Source of the DNA: Adiantum capillus-veneris
Taxonomy: Eukaryota > Streptophyta > Polypodiopsida > Polypodiales > Pteridaceae
Reading direction: 5' to 3'
Assembly (NCBI GenBank): GCA_014529385.2
Contig: CM043956.1
Location: 91,032,721 to 91,096,720 of the forward strand
DNA: 64,000 bases
Shown: piece by piece, positions 36,100 to 48,001 of the stretch
Layout: each line of letters starts with the position of its first letter
Position numbering within the stretch: position 1 is the stretch's first letter
Position numbers and translations under genes: made by a program
The notes under the pieces: generated by a model
Databases searched by the model: none
Seen by the model: only the letters and a program-made list of their open reading frames with translations
What the model was told of the DNA's origin: nothing

Positions 36100-36983
36100 A
36101 ACTTGTCCACATATTTGTGGATAGACTCATGGAAGAGAAGCTTCAAACTTCACCATTCAGTAAGCACTTTGTTCTTTGCATCACTTGCAAGGAATTGCTT
36201 CGTGATGTAAATTTGTAGAGTTTTCCATGTCTTTGGGGCTTTGACGATGTCACAAAGGCTAGCCCACCATTGAAGAGCAGATTTCTGAAAGTGCATAGCT
36301 ACATGATGTAGCTTGGAGGACTCTGTGAAGCCCTTGTCTCCAAAGGCCACATCAAATTGTTGGATGAAGGCCAATACTTTGTCGGTAGCACCAAAGGTGA
36401 GAAAATAAATACTCTTTCCTCCCCCTTTGAACTTCTTGAGCTTTTTGGACCTTTGCCATGTAGGGTAAGATTTACAATGTCCTCCCCTCTTGTATTCTCT
36501 AGGACAATAGCTATTGCTTTTGTCAAAAGAGGAGGAAGGTGAAGAAGAAGGAGAAGAGGGTGACCTTTGCTTCCTCTCTTTTCTTTTGGAGTGACGAGGA
36601 GAAGGATTGTGGGTTGAATGTTTCCTCTTGGGAGGAGTTGGCAATCATTTAGACCACCATCTTCGTGGAACCACATCTTCAAAGGAACTTAGGGATTCAT
36701 TACTTTCTTGTTCTTTGTATTCCTCCTCTCGTATGGAAGAGTGTCTTCTTTTGGGAGTCTCATCAAGAGGCCTCCTAAGCTCTCTCTCCTCTTGGAGAGG
36801 AAGGGAAATCCCATAAGCATGAAGTTGTTGAGTAACTTTGGCTTGCAAAGCAGGGCTGCCCATAGCTTATTGCAACCTAGTAACAAGATAATTAACAAAC
36901 ACAGAGGCATCATCATTAGCACCTTCATGTGCAAAAGCAAAGTTATCAATGTTCATTCTACTCTCTTGGTTATTGTCAGCCAT
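36100..36983 (-). pseudogene. Ty3/gypsy Gag
   Basis: A start ATG at 36983 opens MADNNQESRMNIDNFAFA. Two in-frame stops follow, and then a basic Ser/Arg/Lys-rich stretch. The conserved Gag core comes next (LHHVAMHFQKSALQWWASL, then KTWKTLQIYITKQFL). The ALQWW...W pattern is typical of plant gypsy Gag. Gag forms the virus-like particle in the cytoplasm. Confidence 0.75.
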
Positions 36984-37377
36984 GTTTATTATACTTATGT
37001 ATAGAATTACTTTGTGCTTTGGTACCCTCAAAAACCTTAGTCGCTAGTCTTCTTTATCTTTGAAAATTAGTTCTCAAGCAGCCACACCCGTGGTTTAGAC
37101 AATGTTGATTGCAAAGACTAGTGGAGAGGGTCTAACATTGCTCAATTGATTATAGTTCTTGTTGAGCTTGCTAGTAGCTCAATAATGGTTAAGCCAAAGG
37201 TAAGCCCTGAGAGACTCCATATTAAGACTATAGTTCCCAATGGTGTACCTCGAACTAAGTTCTTCACAACCAAGATAATAGATCACTGTCCCACTTACCC
37301 TATTGCAATAAACATGCCCAACCTTTCATGGACAACTTAAGGACCTCTCTTCTTAAGCAAGAAAAGAGAAACCAATA

Positions 37378-37389
37378 GCTTTAATACCA
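37378..37389 (-). promoter_or_regulatory. Degenerate primer binding site of the Ty3/gypsy element
   Basis: Minus-strand TGGTATTAAAGC differs at two positions from the initiator-Met type TGGTATCAGAGC. It sits one base after the LTR end, the same arrangement as in the 14806-20236 element. Confidence 0.75.
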
Positions 37390-37390
37390 A

Positions 37391-37557
37391 TATAATGGAA
37401 ATAGCCCATGAAATTTGAGAATAGCAGAATTAAGAGAATCAGGTGACCATTTTTATGAGACTACTTTGAGAACATAGAGAGTGAACTTAATTGGCGGTAG
37501 CAACATAACCACTATACTTAATTAACTTGGCATGAACAATACTTTTGCGAGCGAGCG

Positions 37558-37645
<88 letters not shown>

Positions 37646-38945
37646 AGAGAACTTGACAACAGTTGAGGATCAGATTTATGTGGAGCCGGCGGTTCCCCCT
37701 CCAATAGGATTTTGTATTATAGATTCTCCCATAAAGAGAGACTTGGTATAATACAATCTTTGTGTTCCTTGTGACCTTGGTGATGCTATGAAGATGGAAA
37801 GATTCATGCATCACAAGCATAGCATAAAATTTGTAAAAGCATTAACCATCCCCGGCCTCAGTCCCAAGGCCTCAAACACCTTCACAGGTGGAGCGAGCTA
37901 GCGGGGAATGCGGGTAGGAAAGAGAAAGAAGAATCATTCATAGGAGAAAAAAATAGTTCCTCACTTATCATCACTCTTCTTGCTAGCATATATAATAGCA
38001 TAGTAATGAAGATGGAGAAGATAGCAAGCTTAAGCATTGAAGCATGGCCAAGAGTGTTGGTGTAGGCTCTCAACTTCTCAACAAGCTTGGAGAAGGAGAT
38101 GGAGTTCTTGCACTTTCACCAAGTGAGAATGTGTGAAAAATGAGTGTGTGAGAGGGCGTATACCCCCAAGCACACTCCTTGCTTGCTTTGGTCGACCCCT
38201 CCTTGTAGCTCAAGCTTGAAGCTCATTGGACCCCTCTAAGCCTAGCCAATCACATGCATAATGCATCTCAAGCAACATGGGTACCATTAGGACAAGTGTC
38301 CTCCTTACCTCTTTGAGAGAGAGAACTTGAAAATATCTAGATACTTGTTGAATCGAACTAGAATCTCATTAGACCCCTCTTTAGCCCAGTCAATAGGATT
38401 CAAGCACACCATGTGGCTAAGCATAGTGAGAGCTTGAGATGTGTGCATGTGCCCCTTGAGAAAGGGGGTGTCCTTTGGGTGAGTGGGAGGTTAAGTCAAA
38501 GATTCCTCTAACTTGGGGGCTTTGCCCCTCCTTTGTAGGGTCTCTTTTTGACTCAAGCACCTTACCCCCCATGCATGGGAAGCTTCTCAAACACCTTCCT
38601 CATCAAGCATGACAAGCACCTCAAGCACCTTAGGCAACAAGCACCTCAAGCACTTTAGTCAGCAAGCACGACAAGCACCTCAAGTACCTTAGTCACCAAG
38701 CATGACAAGCACCTCAAGCTTGGACCGGGTTCCCACCTCAAGCACATGCCTAGCTTGCCTAAGGTCTAAGTACTTTTAACACTAAACTTTGGAGATCTTT
38801 AGTGAAGCTAATCCTAAGGTCCTTTAAGGTCCATTAGATGCACGTTGCTCTTTGATAGAATATCTCCTTTTGGACCCCTATTAAGATGTAACCATCTCTC
38901 CTCTTAGTCCCCTGTTGAGATAAGTTTAGAAGCACTTATTACACA
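37391..38945 (-). repeat. 5' LTR of the Ty3/gypsy element
   Basis: About 1.55 kb, matched by the inverted copy at 27345-28785 and by the truncated 3' LTR. It carries a (GCGA)n(GA)n tract at 37549-37642 and a CAAGCATGACAAGCACC minisatellite at 38600-38720. The minus-strand start is TGTAATAAGTGC near 38943. Confidence 0.8.
37549..37642. repeat. (GCGA)n(GA)n microsatellite
   Basis: Three GCGA units pass into about 82 bp of GA inside the gypsy LTR. The inverted LTR copy has only a short CT stretch at the same place (about 28613), so the run expanded after the copies separated. Confidence 0.9.
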
Positions 38946-39135
38946 TTGCTCTTTGGTAGACAATCTCCTTTTGGACCCCTATTGAGATGTAACCATCTCT
39001 TCTCTTGGTTCCCTGCTGAGATAAGTCTAGAAGCACTTATTACACATTGCTCTTTGGTAGACAATCTCCTTTTGGACCCTTATTGAGATGCAACCATCTC
39101 TCCTTTTGGTCCCGTACTGGGATAGGTCTAGAAGC
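38850..39135. repeat. ~110-bp tandem repeat at the LTR edge
   Basis: Three units of TTGCTCTTTGGTAGACAATC...GGACCCCTATTGAGATG...AGATAAGTCTAGAAGCAC lie head to tail. The first belongs to the LTR and the others extend it to the right. Confidence 0.75.
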
Positions 39136-39304
39136 ACACGTCTCTATTCTAACTCTTGTTCCCGTTTATTCTCCCATATTAAATGATCAGTTTAATGTGA
39201 GAAAATCATTTGAGTTAGCTAGATATTGAATTTTATGACATGTTCACTATTCATTTCTCTTATGCTATCCATCCCAACACGCCCGGCTAGTATGGCATGC
39301 ACCC

Positions 39305-40430
39305 TTACAATCTCCCACTTGAAGGCCATAGTGGTCCAAGTGGCCTGGCTAAACCCTCAATGTATCTCAAGATATGCTTCACTTGTTCCCAATGATTTTT
39401 GCTTGAATTTTCCCTATACTTGTTGACCACTCCCACTACAAATGCAATATGTGGTTGCGTGCTAACCATGGCGAATATGAGACTGCCAACTGTCGAAGAA
39501 TATGGCTTCTTTTCCATATGTACCTTTTCAGCATCCAATTTGGGGCAATCATTCTTGCTAAGTTTTACACATGTAGCCATTGGGGTACTCAATGTTTCCC
39601 CCTTGCATATTAGAACATTGCAAGACCTTGTGAATACACTCTTCCTGTGATAGTTCAAGTATTCCACGCTTACGATCTCTCTTGATAAACATACCAAGAA
39701 AATGATGTGCATCACCCAAATCCTTCATCAAAAAATGCTTGGTTAAGGAATCCTTTAGAAGTGCAATCTTATCTTTTTATTTCCCAGCTATAAGCATATT
39801 ATCCACGTATAAGATCAGAATGATGAGGGAACCATCATTCAACCTCCTTGTGTATTAACAGTGATCGTCTTGGCTCCATACATAACCTTGGGATTGAATG
39901 TACTTATCAAACTTGATGCACCATTGCCTTGAACCTTGATTTAGTCCATATCAAGCTTTCTTGAGTCTACACACCAGTTCTACCCTAATTGGATTCTCAA
40001 GCTTGATCTCAAAACCTTTTGGCTGCTTCATGTAGACATCTTCTTCAAGATCCCCATGAAGAAACGCCGTCTTCACATCCATTTGGACCAATTCCATGTC
40101 CTCAATGGCTACTAAACCAAGCACAAGGCGTAGTGTAGTCATCTTGACTGTTGGAGAAAAAATCTCGTCAAAATATATGCCTTTCTTCTGCTTGAAGCCT
40201 GTAGCAACCAATCTAGCCTTATACTTAGGCTCGGGATCTTCTGACGTGTACTTGTTCTTGTCACCCATCTGCAAGGTAATGCTTGTTTACCCTATGGTAA
40301 CTCTGTCAATTCACAAGTCCCATTCGCTAAAATCGAGTTATACTACTCAGATTGTGTAGCTTGCTCCCACTTCACACTATCTTCCATCTGAATAGATTCT
40401 TTGTAACAAGTGGGCTCACTATATTCAGTG
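39305..40430 (-). pseudogene. Ty1/copia reverse transcriptase/RNase H fragment
   Basis: Minus-strand frames read in order: a degenerate WEQATQSE...CRWV start near 40400; YKARLVATGFKQKKGIYFDE and LVQMDVKTAFLHGDLEEDVY at 40274-39951; YVDNMLIAG near 39800; a KDLGDAHHFLGM segment; then MEKKPYSSTVGSLIFAMVST and HWEQVKHILRYIEG at 39715-39305. These are the RVT_2 landmarks of plant Ty1/copia. The catalytic YVDD motif is YVDN. Stops and frameshifts separate the parts. No LTRs or integrase are attached, so this is an isolated fragment next to the gypsy element. Confidence 0.85.
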
Positions 40431-41056
40431 ACTAACAAACAATCCAATCTTGGCTCTAAACACTTAGGGTGCACGAGATGGACGCGCAGTTCTCCTCGTT
40501 GCTTGACTACTGGATTCCGCTTTTTCGGGTCTCAAGGGTGTAAATCCTTCAAAGATCTAGAATTTTTATAGTTGGTTACTTGTGTTTACCCTTTAGATTT
40601 GGGATGAAATGAAAATGTGGAATTATTTTAATGCTACAATCAGTGAAAAGTGTGAACCAAAAATAATTGCAAAAGTAATTCTATTCATAAGTAAAAGTAG
40701 ATTTAGGCATACCATGCTAGACAAAAAAGTGCTCCAAAAAGAGGTGAGTCTCTTTCTTGGCTGAGAATGTCAAATTACAAAGTAGAAATAAAGCATGTTT
40801 TCCTAATCTTTTTGTGGCTACCCAAATTATCTCATCATGTGCTTAAGGGAGTGACAAGGTAATGGTAAAACCTAGAACGAAATTTGTGTCATGGAGAGTT
40901 AGAAATAGGCTAAGGCATTAACAAATTATAATGCTTACCGTGATGACAGTTGATTAATTGACCAATAGATTATTGTTCACTAAATGAGACTTGAAGGTGA
41001 GACCAAAAGAAATAAGAATTCATTATATGCATTGTTTTAATGATTCCAAGATGCAT
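40431..41056. other. Intergenic stretch without recognised features
   Basis: AT-rich sequence with no open frame of note and no repeat shared with the rest of the window that I could see. Confidence 0.5.
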
Positions 41057-41059
41057 TGT

Positions 41060-41310
41060 ATAAGGTGGTGGATGATAAAACACCCAGCACACTCAGTAAA
41101 TGCCTCTCTATAGCCCAGTGATTTCACATCACCCCTATCCCCTAGCAAACACACACCTAAAATCCCTATCTGCAAACAATTACTATCCAAGCCCGATCCC
41201 GACCAACTCTGACTGGATAGACCCGGTTGCAAAGCATGTTATGATAGCCTCCATTTATAACACTGTAGAGCACCATGTAACATATAGGCAATCCAATAAC
41301 AATCGACACT
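41060..41310 (-). repeat. LTR fragment related to 53563-53883
   Basis: It shares GCCTCTCTATAGCCCAGTGA, CACCCCTATCCCCTA and the following order of CA-rich and CC-rich stretches with the LTR at 53563-53883. No primer binding site or internal sequence adjoins it, so it is a fragment or solo LTR. Confidence 0.6.
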
Positions 41311-41504
41311 GAAAACCCCTACCCAATCTTTGACATACACTTGTTTGCCCTCAAGCTTGTAGACTTGTACACATCGACATCCGTATAGAAAGAACATATA
41401 CAACCATCACCCTTGGAGATACACATATATAAGACCATATTAGATAAGACAATGAGAGAGGAAAATTGAAAAATTCAAGGATAGAAGACATCAATATCAG
41501 GTAG

Positions 41505-42715
41505 TGAGGCGATCCATGGCGGGCAACAAGAAAGGCGACCTCTAAACACCCCTCAAGGCTCCCGTGCTGCTCAATTGGGGCTGGGGCAACCACAAGCACA
41601 ACAAAACAACAAACCCACAGCCAAACCCAAACAAGATAGGGTCACCACCTAGTTATGGTATGCGAACTAGGACGCAAGAGAGATTTTGGTACAACCAAGA
41701 AGATGCACCACACAACACACACAAGCAACCTCACACCAAGACACACACAAAATGGACCAGAGCGAGCTAGAGCAAAGGGAAGAGAGAGAGAAAAGGATCT
41801 TGCGTAATACCTTATTTGTGACTTGCAAATGGAGATGGTTCGTTAGGTTGCTATCGTAGAGCTTGTACAAAAACTCACTCAATGCTTAGTGATTGCTAAA
41901 CATTGCCAACACACACACACTGTCTTAGGGTGTGGGAGACCTCTCACCACAATACCCTCTTACAATGGACACAAAAATGCCAATGAAAAACACACTAAAA
42001 CACTTTCTAAAATCATGATCAACCGATAAAAACTCAAAATACACAAGTCACCTTGAATTCACCAAACCGTATTGCACAAATGGAAGGACGAAGATTTGAA
42101 CGTCGAATCACGCCGTTGATGCACCAAACCTCAATTTATTGATGATGAAGGAGCATATACAATAGTGGTTTTGAGATTTGTGGAACTCACGCTCTCTCAC
42201 TTGCAATGTGTAGCTTGAAGGCTTCTCTCACAAGTCACCTTGAATTCACCAAACCGTATTGCACAAATGGAAGGACGAAGATTTGAACGTCGAATCACGC
42301 CGTTGATGCACCAAACCTCAATTTATTGATGATGAAGGAGCATATACAACAGTGGTTTTGAGATTTGTGGAACTCACGCTCTCTCACTTGCAATGTGTAG
42401 CTTGAAGGCTTCTCTCACACCAAGAGTGAAGCTCACAAGTGGTTGCTACACCTAAGTCTCTCCTCATGCATAGAGTGTTGGGGTGCTATGTGAGATGTTG
42501 GAGGTTGTTTTACAAGAAGGAGAGGGGCCTATTTATAGGTTGGAGACCCCTCATTAAGATTATTAGAAATCCTAATTTACAAGCTAACAAATCAGGATTA
42601 TGATTTTTTTGAATATCAAAACATTGCGGGCCTTCTTTGTCTGCTTGAGTCATGGATGTGGGCTCAAAAGAGAGCATTATTGATGGTAGATAAGGTGAAA
42701 GTAAAGTTTTAAGTA

Positions 42716-42768
<53 letters not shown>

Positions 42769-44384
42769 ACTTTGTACATGTCGTGAGGTGAGGTGTCTTT
42801 TATGGTTAGGTCAATGCTATTTTGTGTTAGTATGTTAGTGGTTAGTGTTAGTAATCACTAGAAAGTTAATGTTACATTTACAATGGGTAGAATGAGGTGG
42901 ATGGTTGAAGTAAGATGGTTGAATGAAGTGAGAAAATCCTTGTGATGATGAAGCTTGAAGAAGTTTTGGACTTACTTGTGTAGGTTCTCAAAATGACTAT
43001 CGATCTTCTTCTTCGTCTTCCCTTCTTTACGCCACCGCCGCCAAGGTTGATTATCGTGATGAAAATGGTAATTCCGTTGATGAGATCTCTTGATTTGCAG
43101 AGGTTAAGCATGGTACACGTGCTGAATTTATGTATATATATAAGGGGTAAGATGGAATTGTACTTTGGAAGTAATAGAGAGAGGCATAGAGATGGTGTAT
43201 GTACATGGAGAGCTCATATGAGAGCTATGGAAGTAAGTGGGGAGGTTAATGGTGAAGAAGGTGAGAGAAACCATTGAAGGTGCAGGTTTGAGTGAGGGAT
43301 TGAGAGGAATGTGTGTGTGTGTGTAGAAGTGTGGAAAGAGGTGAGAGAAGACTATGGGCTACTTGTGAGAAAAGTGGGCAGACTGGGGTCCACTCAAAAA
43401 ATCATAGTCCACCGCTGGTAGCTCCAAAAATCATGAAAACATTTGAGGTGATTATTCAGAGCGTGGGCTACATTTTCTCTTTTGACCACTGCTCCAAATT
43501 CGGAGTGGAGATGGATATTAAAAATCCCACCAAAAGACCTGCTTTTTCTTCACAAAAAGTCTTCGGTGGCCCCCCTCCTTTGTTGAATTTGTACAATGCA
43601 TCCAAGAGTGAGCCCCTCCTTTGTCATATCATAATACAAAGCATCCAAGTTGCCCTTGACCCATGCATGGAGGAGGATTATTGGTGAATAAAGAAATATA
43701 TACATGGTGGGACTAGTGTATGGACTATTCATGGACTTTAGCTCAATGAGCACATGGTGTTAGAATAATGAGTAAAAATAATAATAAAAATATGGAGAAA
43801 TTATGGATATGGAAAGATATTGGAATCATATGATATGGTCCCTCTATGAATTATTTTGGGTGAAAGAGGAAAATGTATGCAAGTAAATAATATAATAAAC
43901 GTGACCAATGAGTAGAAATCAATTTTTTGTTTTCACGAGGGTGAGGGTGAAAATGTGGGAGTGATTTGTATAAAGGAAAAATATGAGGTTAGAGTATGTA
44001 CATATTGGCAAAAAATATACTTATGGTGTAAGAGGATGAAAGAAGGTGTACATAGGTTTAATAAAACACACACCTAAGTATAAATATTTAAATAAAATAC
44101 CAGAATAATTATAAAAATACCTATATTTAGGCCATATATATAATGCAATATTTACACACAAATGGGCCATAATATATTTTATTTTTTTGATTTTATTTCT
44201 TTTTTTGACTCAACTAGCCCAGTGACTAGCTAACTGAGGATTTTAAGAAGATATGGGAAAAGCCCCCTAACTCACACACGCCTATGTACAGTGAGATGGT
44301 AGGGATAGCCATAGTGTTTGGGTGAATTTGGTAGGGTGAGGTAGCTTACTATGGCAATTATGGAAAGTCGGAAAACGGCTATCA
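41505..44384 (-). repeat. 3' LTR of the TR-GAG-like element (2880 bp)
   Basis: The larger of the two LTRs. The excess is explained by a 187-bp tandem duplication (starts at 42044 and 42231) absent from the 5' LTR. Promoter-like TATAAATA lies at 42537-42530 on the minus strand, and a GA tract at 42718-42767. Confidence 0.9.
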
Positions 44385-44400
44385 TTAGCCCCCCCCTTAG
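44385..44400 (-). promoter_or_regulatory. Polypurine tract of the TR-GAG-like element
   Basis: Minus-strand CTAAGGGGGGGGCTAA directly precedes the TGATAGCC start of the 3' LTR. Confidence 0.8.
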
Positions 44401-44502
44401 ATAATGGTACATTCATGTACCATTTATCCGATCATACAACATGTAGATTGTGTAACGTCTGTCTTTGTCTGCTCTCATCTTTGAAGAACCTTTGTTGTAT
44501 GA

Positions 44503-45753
44503 TTAAAAAACCTTGTGTGATATGAAAGGTTCTCGAGCCAATAGCAGGATGAAATGAAGTGACGGAGTAAACCTCCTCCATCGAGAAAGTTTCCATAAGC
44601 ACCCCCCATGATCAAAGATCTTGAAATATCTTTCCCAGAGCGAGATGTATGGTATGGAATCACTTACTGATTTTGATTGAAGAAAGTTGTAGATTTTACT
44701 GTTGTCTATCATTGCATCTATCACTATGAATGTGATATAAAAGATTGGTTGCTCTTGCTCTTGTGTAAAGTTGATGTATCTGCTACGATCTTCAAGAGCT
44801 TGTATGAGCAAATTCCTGAACTGTAGCTCATAAATTTCATTCAACCTGGGTAGGCTCATCAAGTAAAAAATTCTATGACCTTTATGATTTAGGAAAGCTT
44901 GATCCATGCTTCCAGCTGCTATTGGAAGATATTGCAGATAGTTTACCACATAAGTAGATAATAGATGAAGGTTTCTATTGCTTCCAACACATTGGAAGAG
45001 AATAGATTTTGGTACTGATTGATGAAATATCCACATGTAGCAATCAACAAGTTTTTCATCTATGATGAAGACCAGAAGCATCACAATGTGCGACCTCCAT
45101 ACACCAAAGAACCAAGTGAAGAAGATTTGGAAACATCCGTTTATCACCAAGTATTCATGTCCTCTTCCACTTAAGAAGGTATGGTGTCCCCGATGAAAGG
45201 TATATGTGAACAGAGGAGAAGTTGACCTTGAAGAGGTGAAACCCAATGTGAAGATGATTGGGGCTTCAAAAGCTTGGATTTTCTTGCTAAGAGATTGTCC
45301 CATGAATGAAGAGCCACCCACTAAAACACCATTGGAGAGAATGATACCCTTCTGATAGTTTCCTTTTATAATTTTATTTTTTACTACTCTCCCATGTTCT
45401 TCATCCCCTTCTAAGCCCCCCCTTTGGCAAGGTTGTAACTCCTCACATTGTACCACCTCAAAGGTTGATGGAATACTGTTTGATTTTGTGAAACATTTGG
45501 CTTCTTGCATGATAGGTTCCTCTATGCTTAACATACATGGGTCATACCAATGCTTTTCAACATCCTCAAACACTTCTTCAAGATTATCCTCACCTGGATT
45601 CAACTCACACTCTTCTACTTTGTTTTGGAGTTGGCATTCCATGTACACAATCATCTCTTTATGATCAACGTGGTCTATGATTTCTCCACCTATGATTTCA
45701 TCTTCTTCTTCACTCTCTTCTTTTAGACAAGATACACTCTCAGAACATTCCAT
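44503..45753 (-). CDS. Unknown 416-codon reading frame in the TR-GAG-like element
   Basis: The longest open frame in the window. It is in the same frame as the Gag frame upstream and separated from it by one TAA and seven codons, so it may be the C-terminal part of one Gag-derived protein. The first ~95 residues are strongly acidic (EESEEEDEIIGGEIIDHVDH). The middle (residues ~190-250) is hydrophobic and aromatic-rich (CFQIFFTWFFGVW). No zinc knuckle, protease or polymerase motif is visible. I do not recognise a family. The long open frame and high LTR identity suggest recent origin rather than proven function. Confidence 0.5.
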   Translation of the reverse strand: MECSESVSCLKEESEEEDEIIGGEIIDHVDHKEMIVYMECQLQNKVEECELNPGEDNLEEVFEDVEKHWYDPCMLSIEEPIMQEAKCFTKSNSIPSTFEVVQCEELQPCQRGGLEGDEEHGRVVKNKIIKGNYQKGIILSNGVLVGGSSFMGQSLSKKIQAFEAPIIFTLGFTSSRSTSPLFTYTFHRGHHTFLSGRGHEYLVINGCFQIFFTWFFGVWRSHIVMLLVFIIDEKLVDCYMWIFHQSVPKSILFQCVGSNRNLHLLSTYVVNYLQYLPIAAGSMDQAFLNHKGHRIFYLMSLPRLNEIYELQFRNLLIQALEDRSRYINFTQEQEQPIFYITFIVIDAMIDNSKIYNFLQSKSVSDSIPYISLWERYFKIFDHGGCLWKLSRWRRFTPSLHFILLLAREPFISHKVF

Positions 45754-45774
45754 AAGATCAAGGTTACCTTCAAG

Positions 45775-46620
45775 TTATTCATTCTCCATAGAGTCATGTT
45801 GCACAAAAGCTTCGTCTGCTCGGACTAGAAATTGATCCTCCGCCAAAAGGTTGGATGTATCCATTATTGAATCATCAATGCCATTTGAGATATCTTGTGT
45901 CGATTTTTGCATGCTTGTGATAAAGGTAGAAGAAAGAGATTCCACATTTGAATCTTGGCCACACACTTTAGCACTTGAATAATCAGTTGGCATGTAAGTA
46001 ACTTCTTCAACATTTGTCGGAGTAGAAGGAGACAAGTATGGCAAAGGAGATGACTCCTTGATAGAAACACTTTCATGATGGTTGGTTCTTCCAGCATGAT
46101 GGAAACCATTTTTGATGTAGAAGTACTTGTGAAACTTTCTTTGGGCAATAGTGACCGCTTCTTCAAAGGTAGAGGGTCCACTACAAGTAACCTTAGTCTT
46201 TAGGATAGGAGACAAACCCGAAATAAATTGATCCATTTTTACATAATCTGGAAATGTAGAACTAAATCCACATCCTTCCCATTGACGAGAAAAAATATCC
46301 TCATAAGCATAGTAGTCTTCACCATGTTGTTGAAGTCTCCGTAGTGAAGCCCATGCTTTCTCCGTTGTTGGAACTTTAGAGAATCTGGCCTTCAAAGCTT
46401 TGGAAATTTGGGTATATCCATCTTCAATTTGAGAAGACATACTTCAAAACCATTGCTCAGCGTTGCCTCTAAGGCATAGCAATAGAAAATCCCCTTTTTC
46501 AATGTCATCCCTTTTACCAAGGATATGACAAACCATTCTAAAATCAACAAGAAAATCATCAACATCTTCTTCTAGATTCCCGAAGAAGATTGGGATATCC
46601 TCAAAGGTATAGCGTGTCAT
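45775..46620 (-). pseudogene. Gag of the TR-GAG-like element, one internal stop
   Basis: From ATG 46620 the frame reads MTRYTFEDIPIFFGNLEED, VDDFLVDFRMVCHILGKRDD and FLLLCLRGNAEQWF. A TGA at 46446-46444 follows, then 221 open codons with KALKARFSKVPTTEKAWASL and MDQFISGLSPILKTKVT. The pattern of a folded Gag core with L-x-G-x-A-x-x-W and a LxxRF...TEKAWASLRRLQQ segment is typical of plant retrotransposon Gag. The frame ends in TAA at 45777-45775. Gag would form the particle, with the enzymes supplied in trans by an autonomous element. Confidence 0.75.
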
Positions 46621-46904
46621 AGTCTCTCAATGCTAGAACCACACAAAGATTAGTTCCAAACAATCATCAACTAACTACACAAAGTTTTGAAAGGTCTTTC
46701 AGCATGAATTTTAGCTTCTTATGTGAAAATGTTTTTTTCCTTTCTTATGTTATGCATAATCCGAACCATATTCTAAATCAATTTTTGTTTCCTTGAAATT
46801 AAAGTCGGTCATACATGTTTTCATGATTCATATAATCTACTTGATTATGCTAAAATTCAAGCATTCATGCAATACAACAACAATAAGCACACAATCGCTC
46901 CTCC

Positions 46905-46916
46905 GTGGGGGCACCA
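46905..46916 (-). promoter_or_regulatory. Presumed primer binding site of the TR-GAG-like element
   Basis: Minus-strand TGGTGCCCCCAC begins four bases after the LTR end. The same 12-mer lies in the same place at 53546-53557 and 55400-55411. I could not match it to a standard plant tRNA 3' end from memory. Confidence 0.65.
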
Positions 46917-46920
46917 AAAT

Positions 46921-47944
46921 TGAGGCGGTCCGGGGCGAGCAACAAGAAAGGCGACCTCTAAACACCCCTCAAGGCTCCCGTGCTGCTCAATTGGGGTTGG
47001 GGCAACCACAAGCACAACAAAACAACAAACCCACAGCCAAACCCAAACAAGATAGGGGCACCACCTAGTTATGGTATGCGAACTAGGACGCAAGAGAGAT
47101 TTTGGTACAACCAAGAAGATGCACCACACAACACACACAAGCAACCTCACACCAAGACACACACAAAATGGACCAGAGAGAGCTAGAGCAAAGGGAAGAG
47201 AGAGAGAAAAGGATCTTGCGTAATACCTTATTTGTGACTTGCAAATGGAGATGGTTCGTTAGGTTGCTATTGTAGAGCTTGTACAAAAACTCACTCAACG
47301 CTTAGTGATTGCTAAACATTGCCAACACACACACACTGTCTTAGGGTGTGGGAGACCTCTCACCACAATACCCTCTTACAATGGACACAAAAATGGCAAT
47401 GAAAAACACACTAAAACACTTTCTAAAATCACGATCAACCGATAAAAACTCAAAATACACAAGTCACCTTGAATTCACCAAACCGTATTGCACAAATGGA
47501 AGGACGAAGATTTGAACATCGAATCACGCCGTTGATGCACCAAACCTCAATTTATTGATGATGAAGGATCATATACAACAGTGGTTTTGAGATTTGTGGA
47601 ACTCACGCTCTCTCACTTGCAATGTGTAGCTTGAAGGCTTCTCTCACACCAAGAGTGAAGCTCACAAGTGGTTGCTACACCTAAGTCTCTCCTCATGCAT
47701 AGAGTGTTGGGGTGCTATGTGAGATGTTGGAGGTTGTTTTACAAGAAGGAGAGGGGCCTATTTATAGGTTGGAGACCCCTCATTAAGATTATTAGAAATC
47801 CTAATTTACAAGCTAACAAATCAGGATTATGATTTTTTTGAATATCAAAACATTGCGGGCCTTCTTTGTCTGCTTGAGTCATGGATGTGGGCTCAAAAGA
47901 GAGCATTATTGATGGTAGATAAGGTGAAAGTAAAGTTTTAAGTA

Positions 47945-48001
<57 letters not shown>

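Larger units (their letters stand above)
31992..38945 (-). mobile_element. Decayed Ty3/gypsy LTR retrotransposon
   Basis: On the minus strand the order is 5' LTR (37391-38945 and possibly the tandem extension to 39130), primer binding site, gag, CCHC zinc knuckle, protease, reverse transcriptase, RNase H, integrase zinc finger and core, C-terminal tail, then a truncated 3' LTR (31992-32580). This gene order (RT before IN) defines Ty3/gypsy. Multiple stops, frameshifts and an internal RT deletion make it inactive. No target duplication can be tested because the 3' LTR is cut. Confidence 0.88.

Noticed and set aside
42878-43753. Open frames duplicated at 42.9-43.7 and 48.1-49.0 kb as a duplicated gene
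   Set aside because: They are inside the two LTR copies of one retrotransposon, which explains the duplication.
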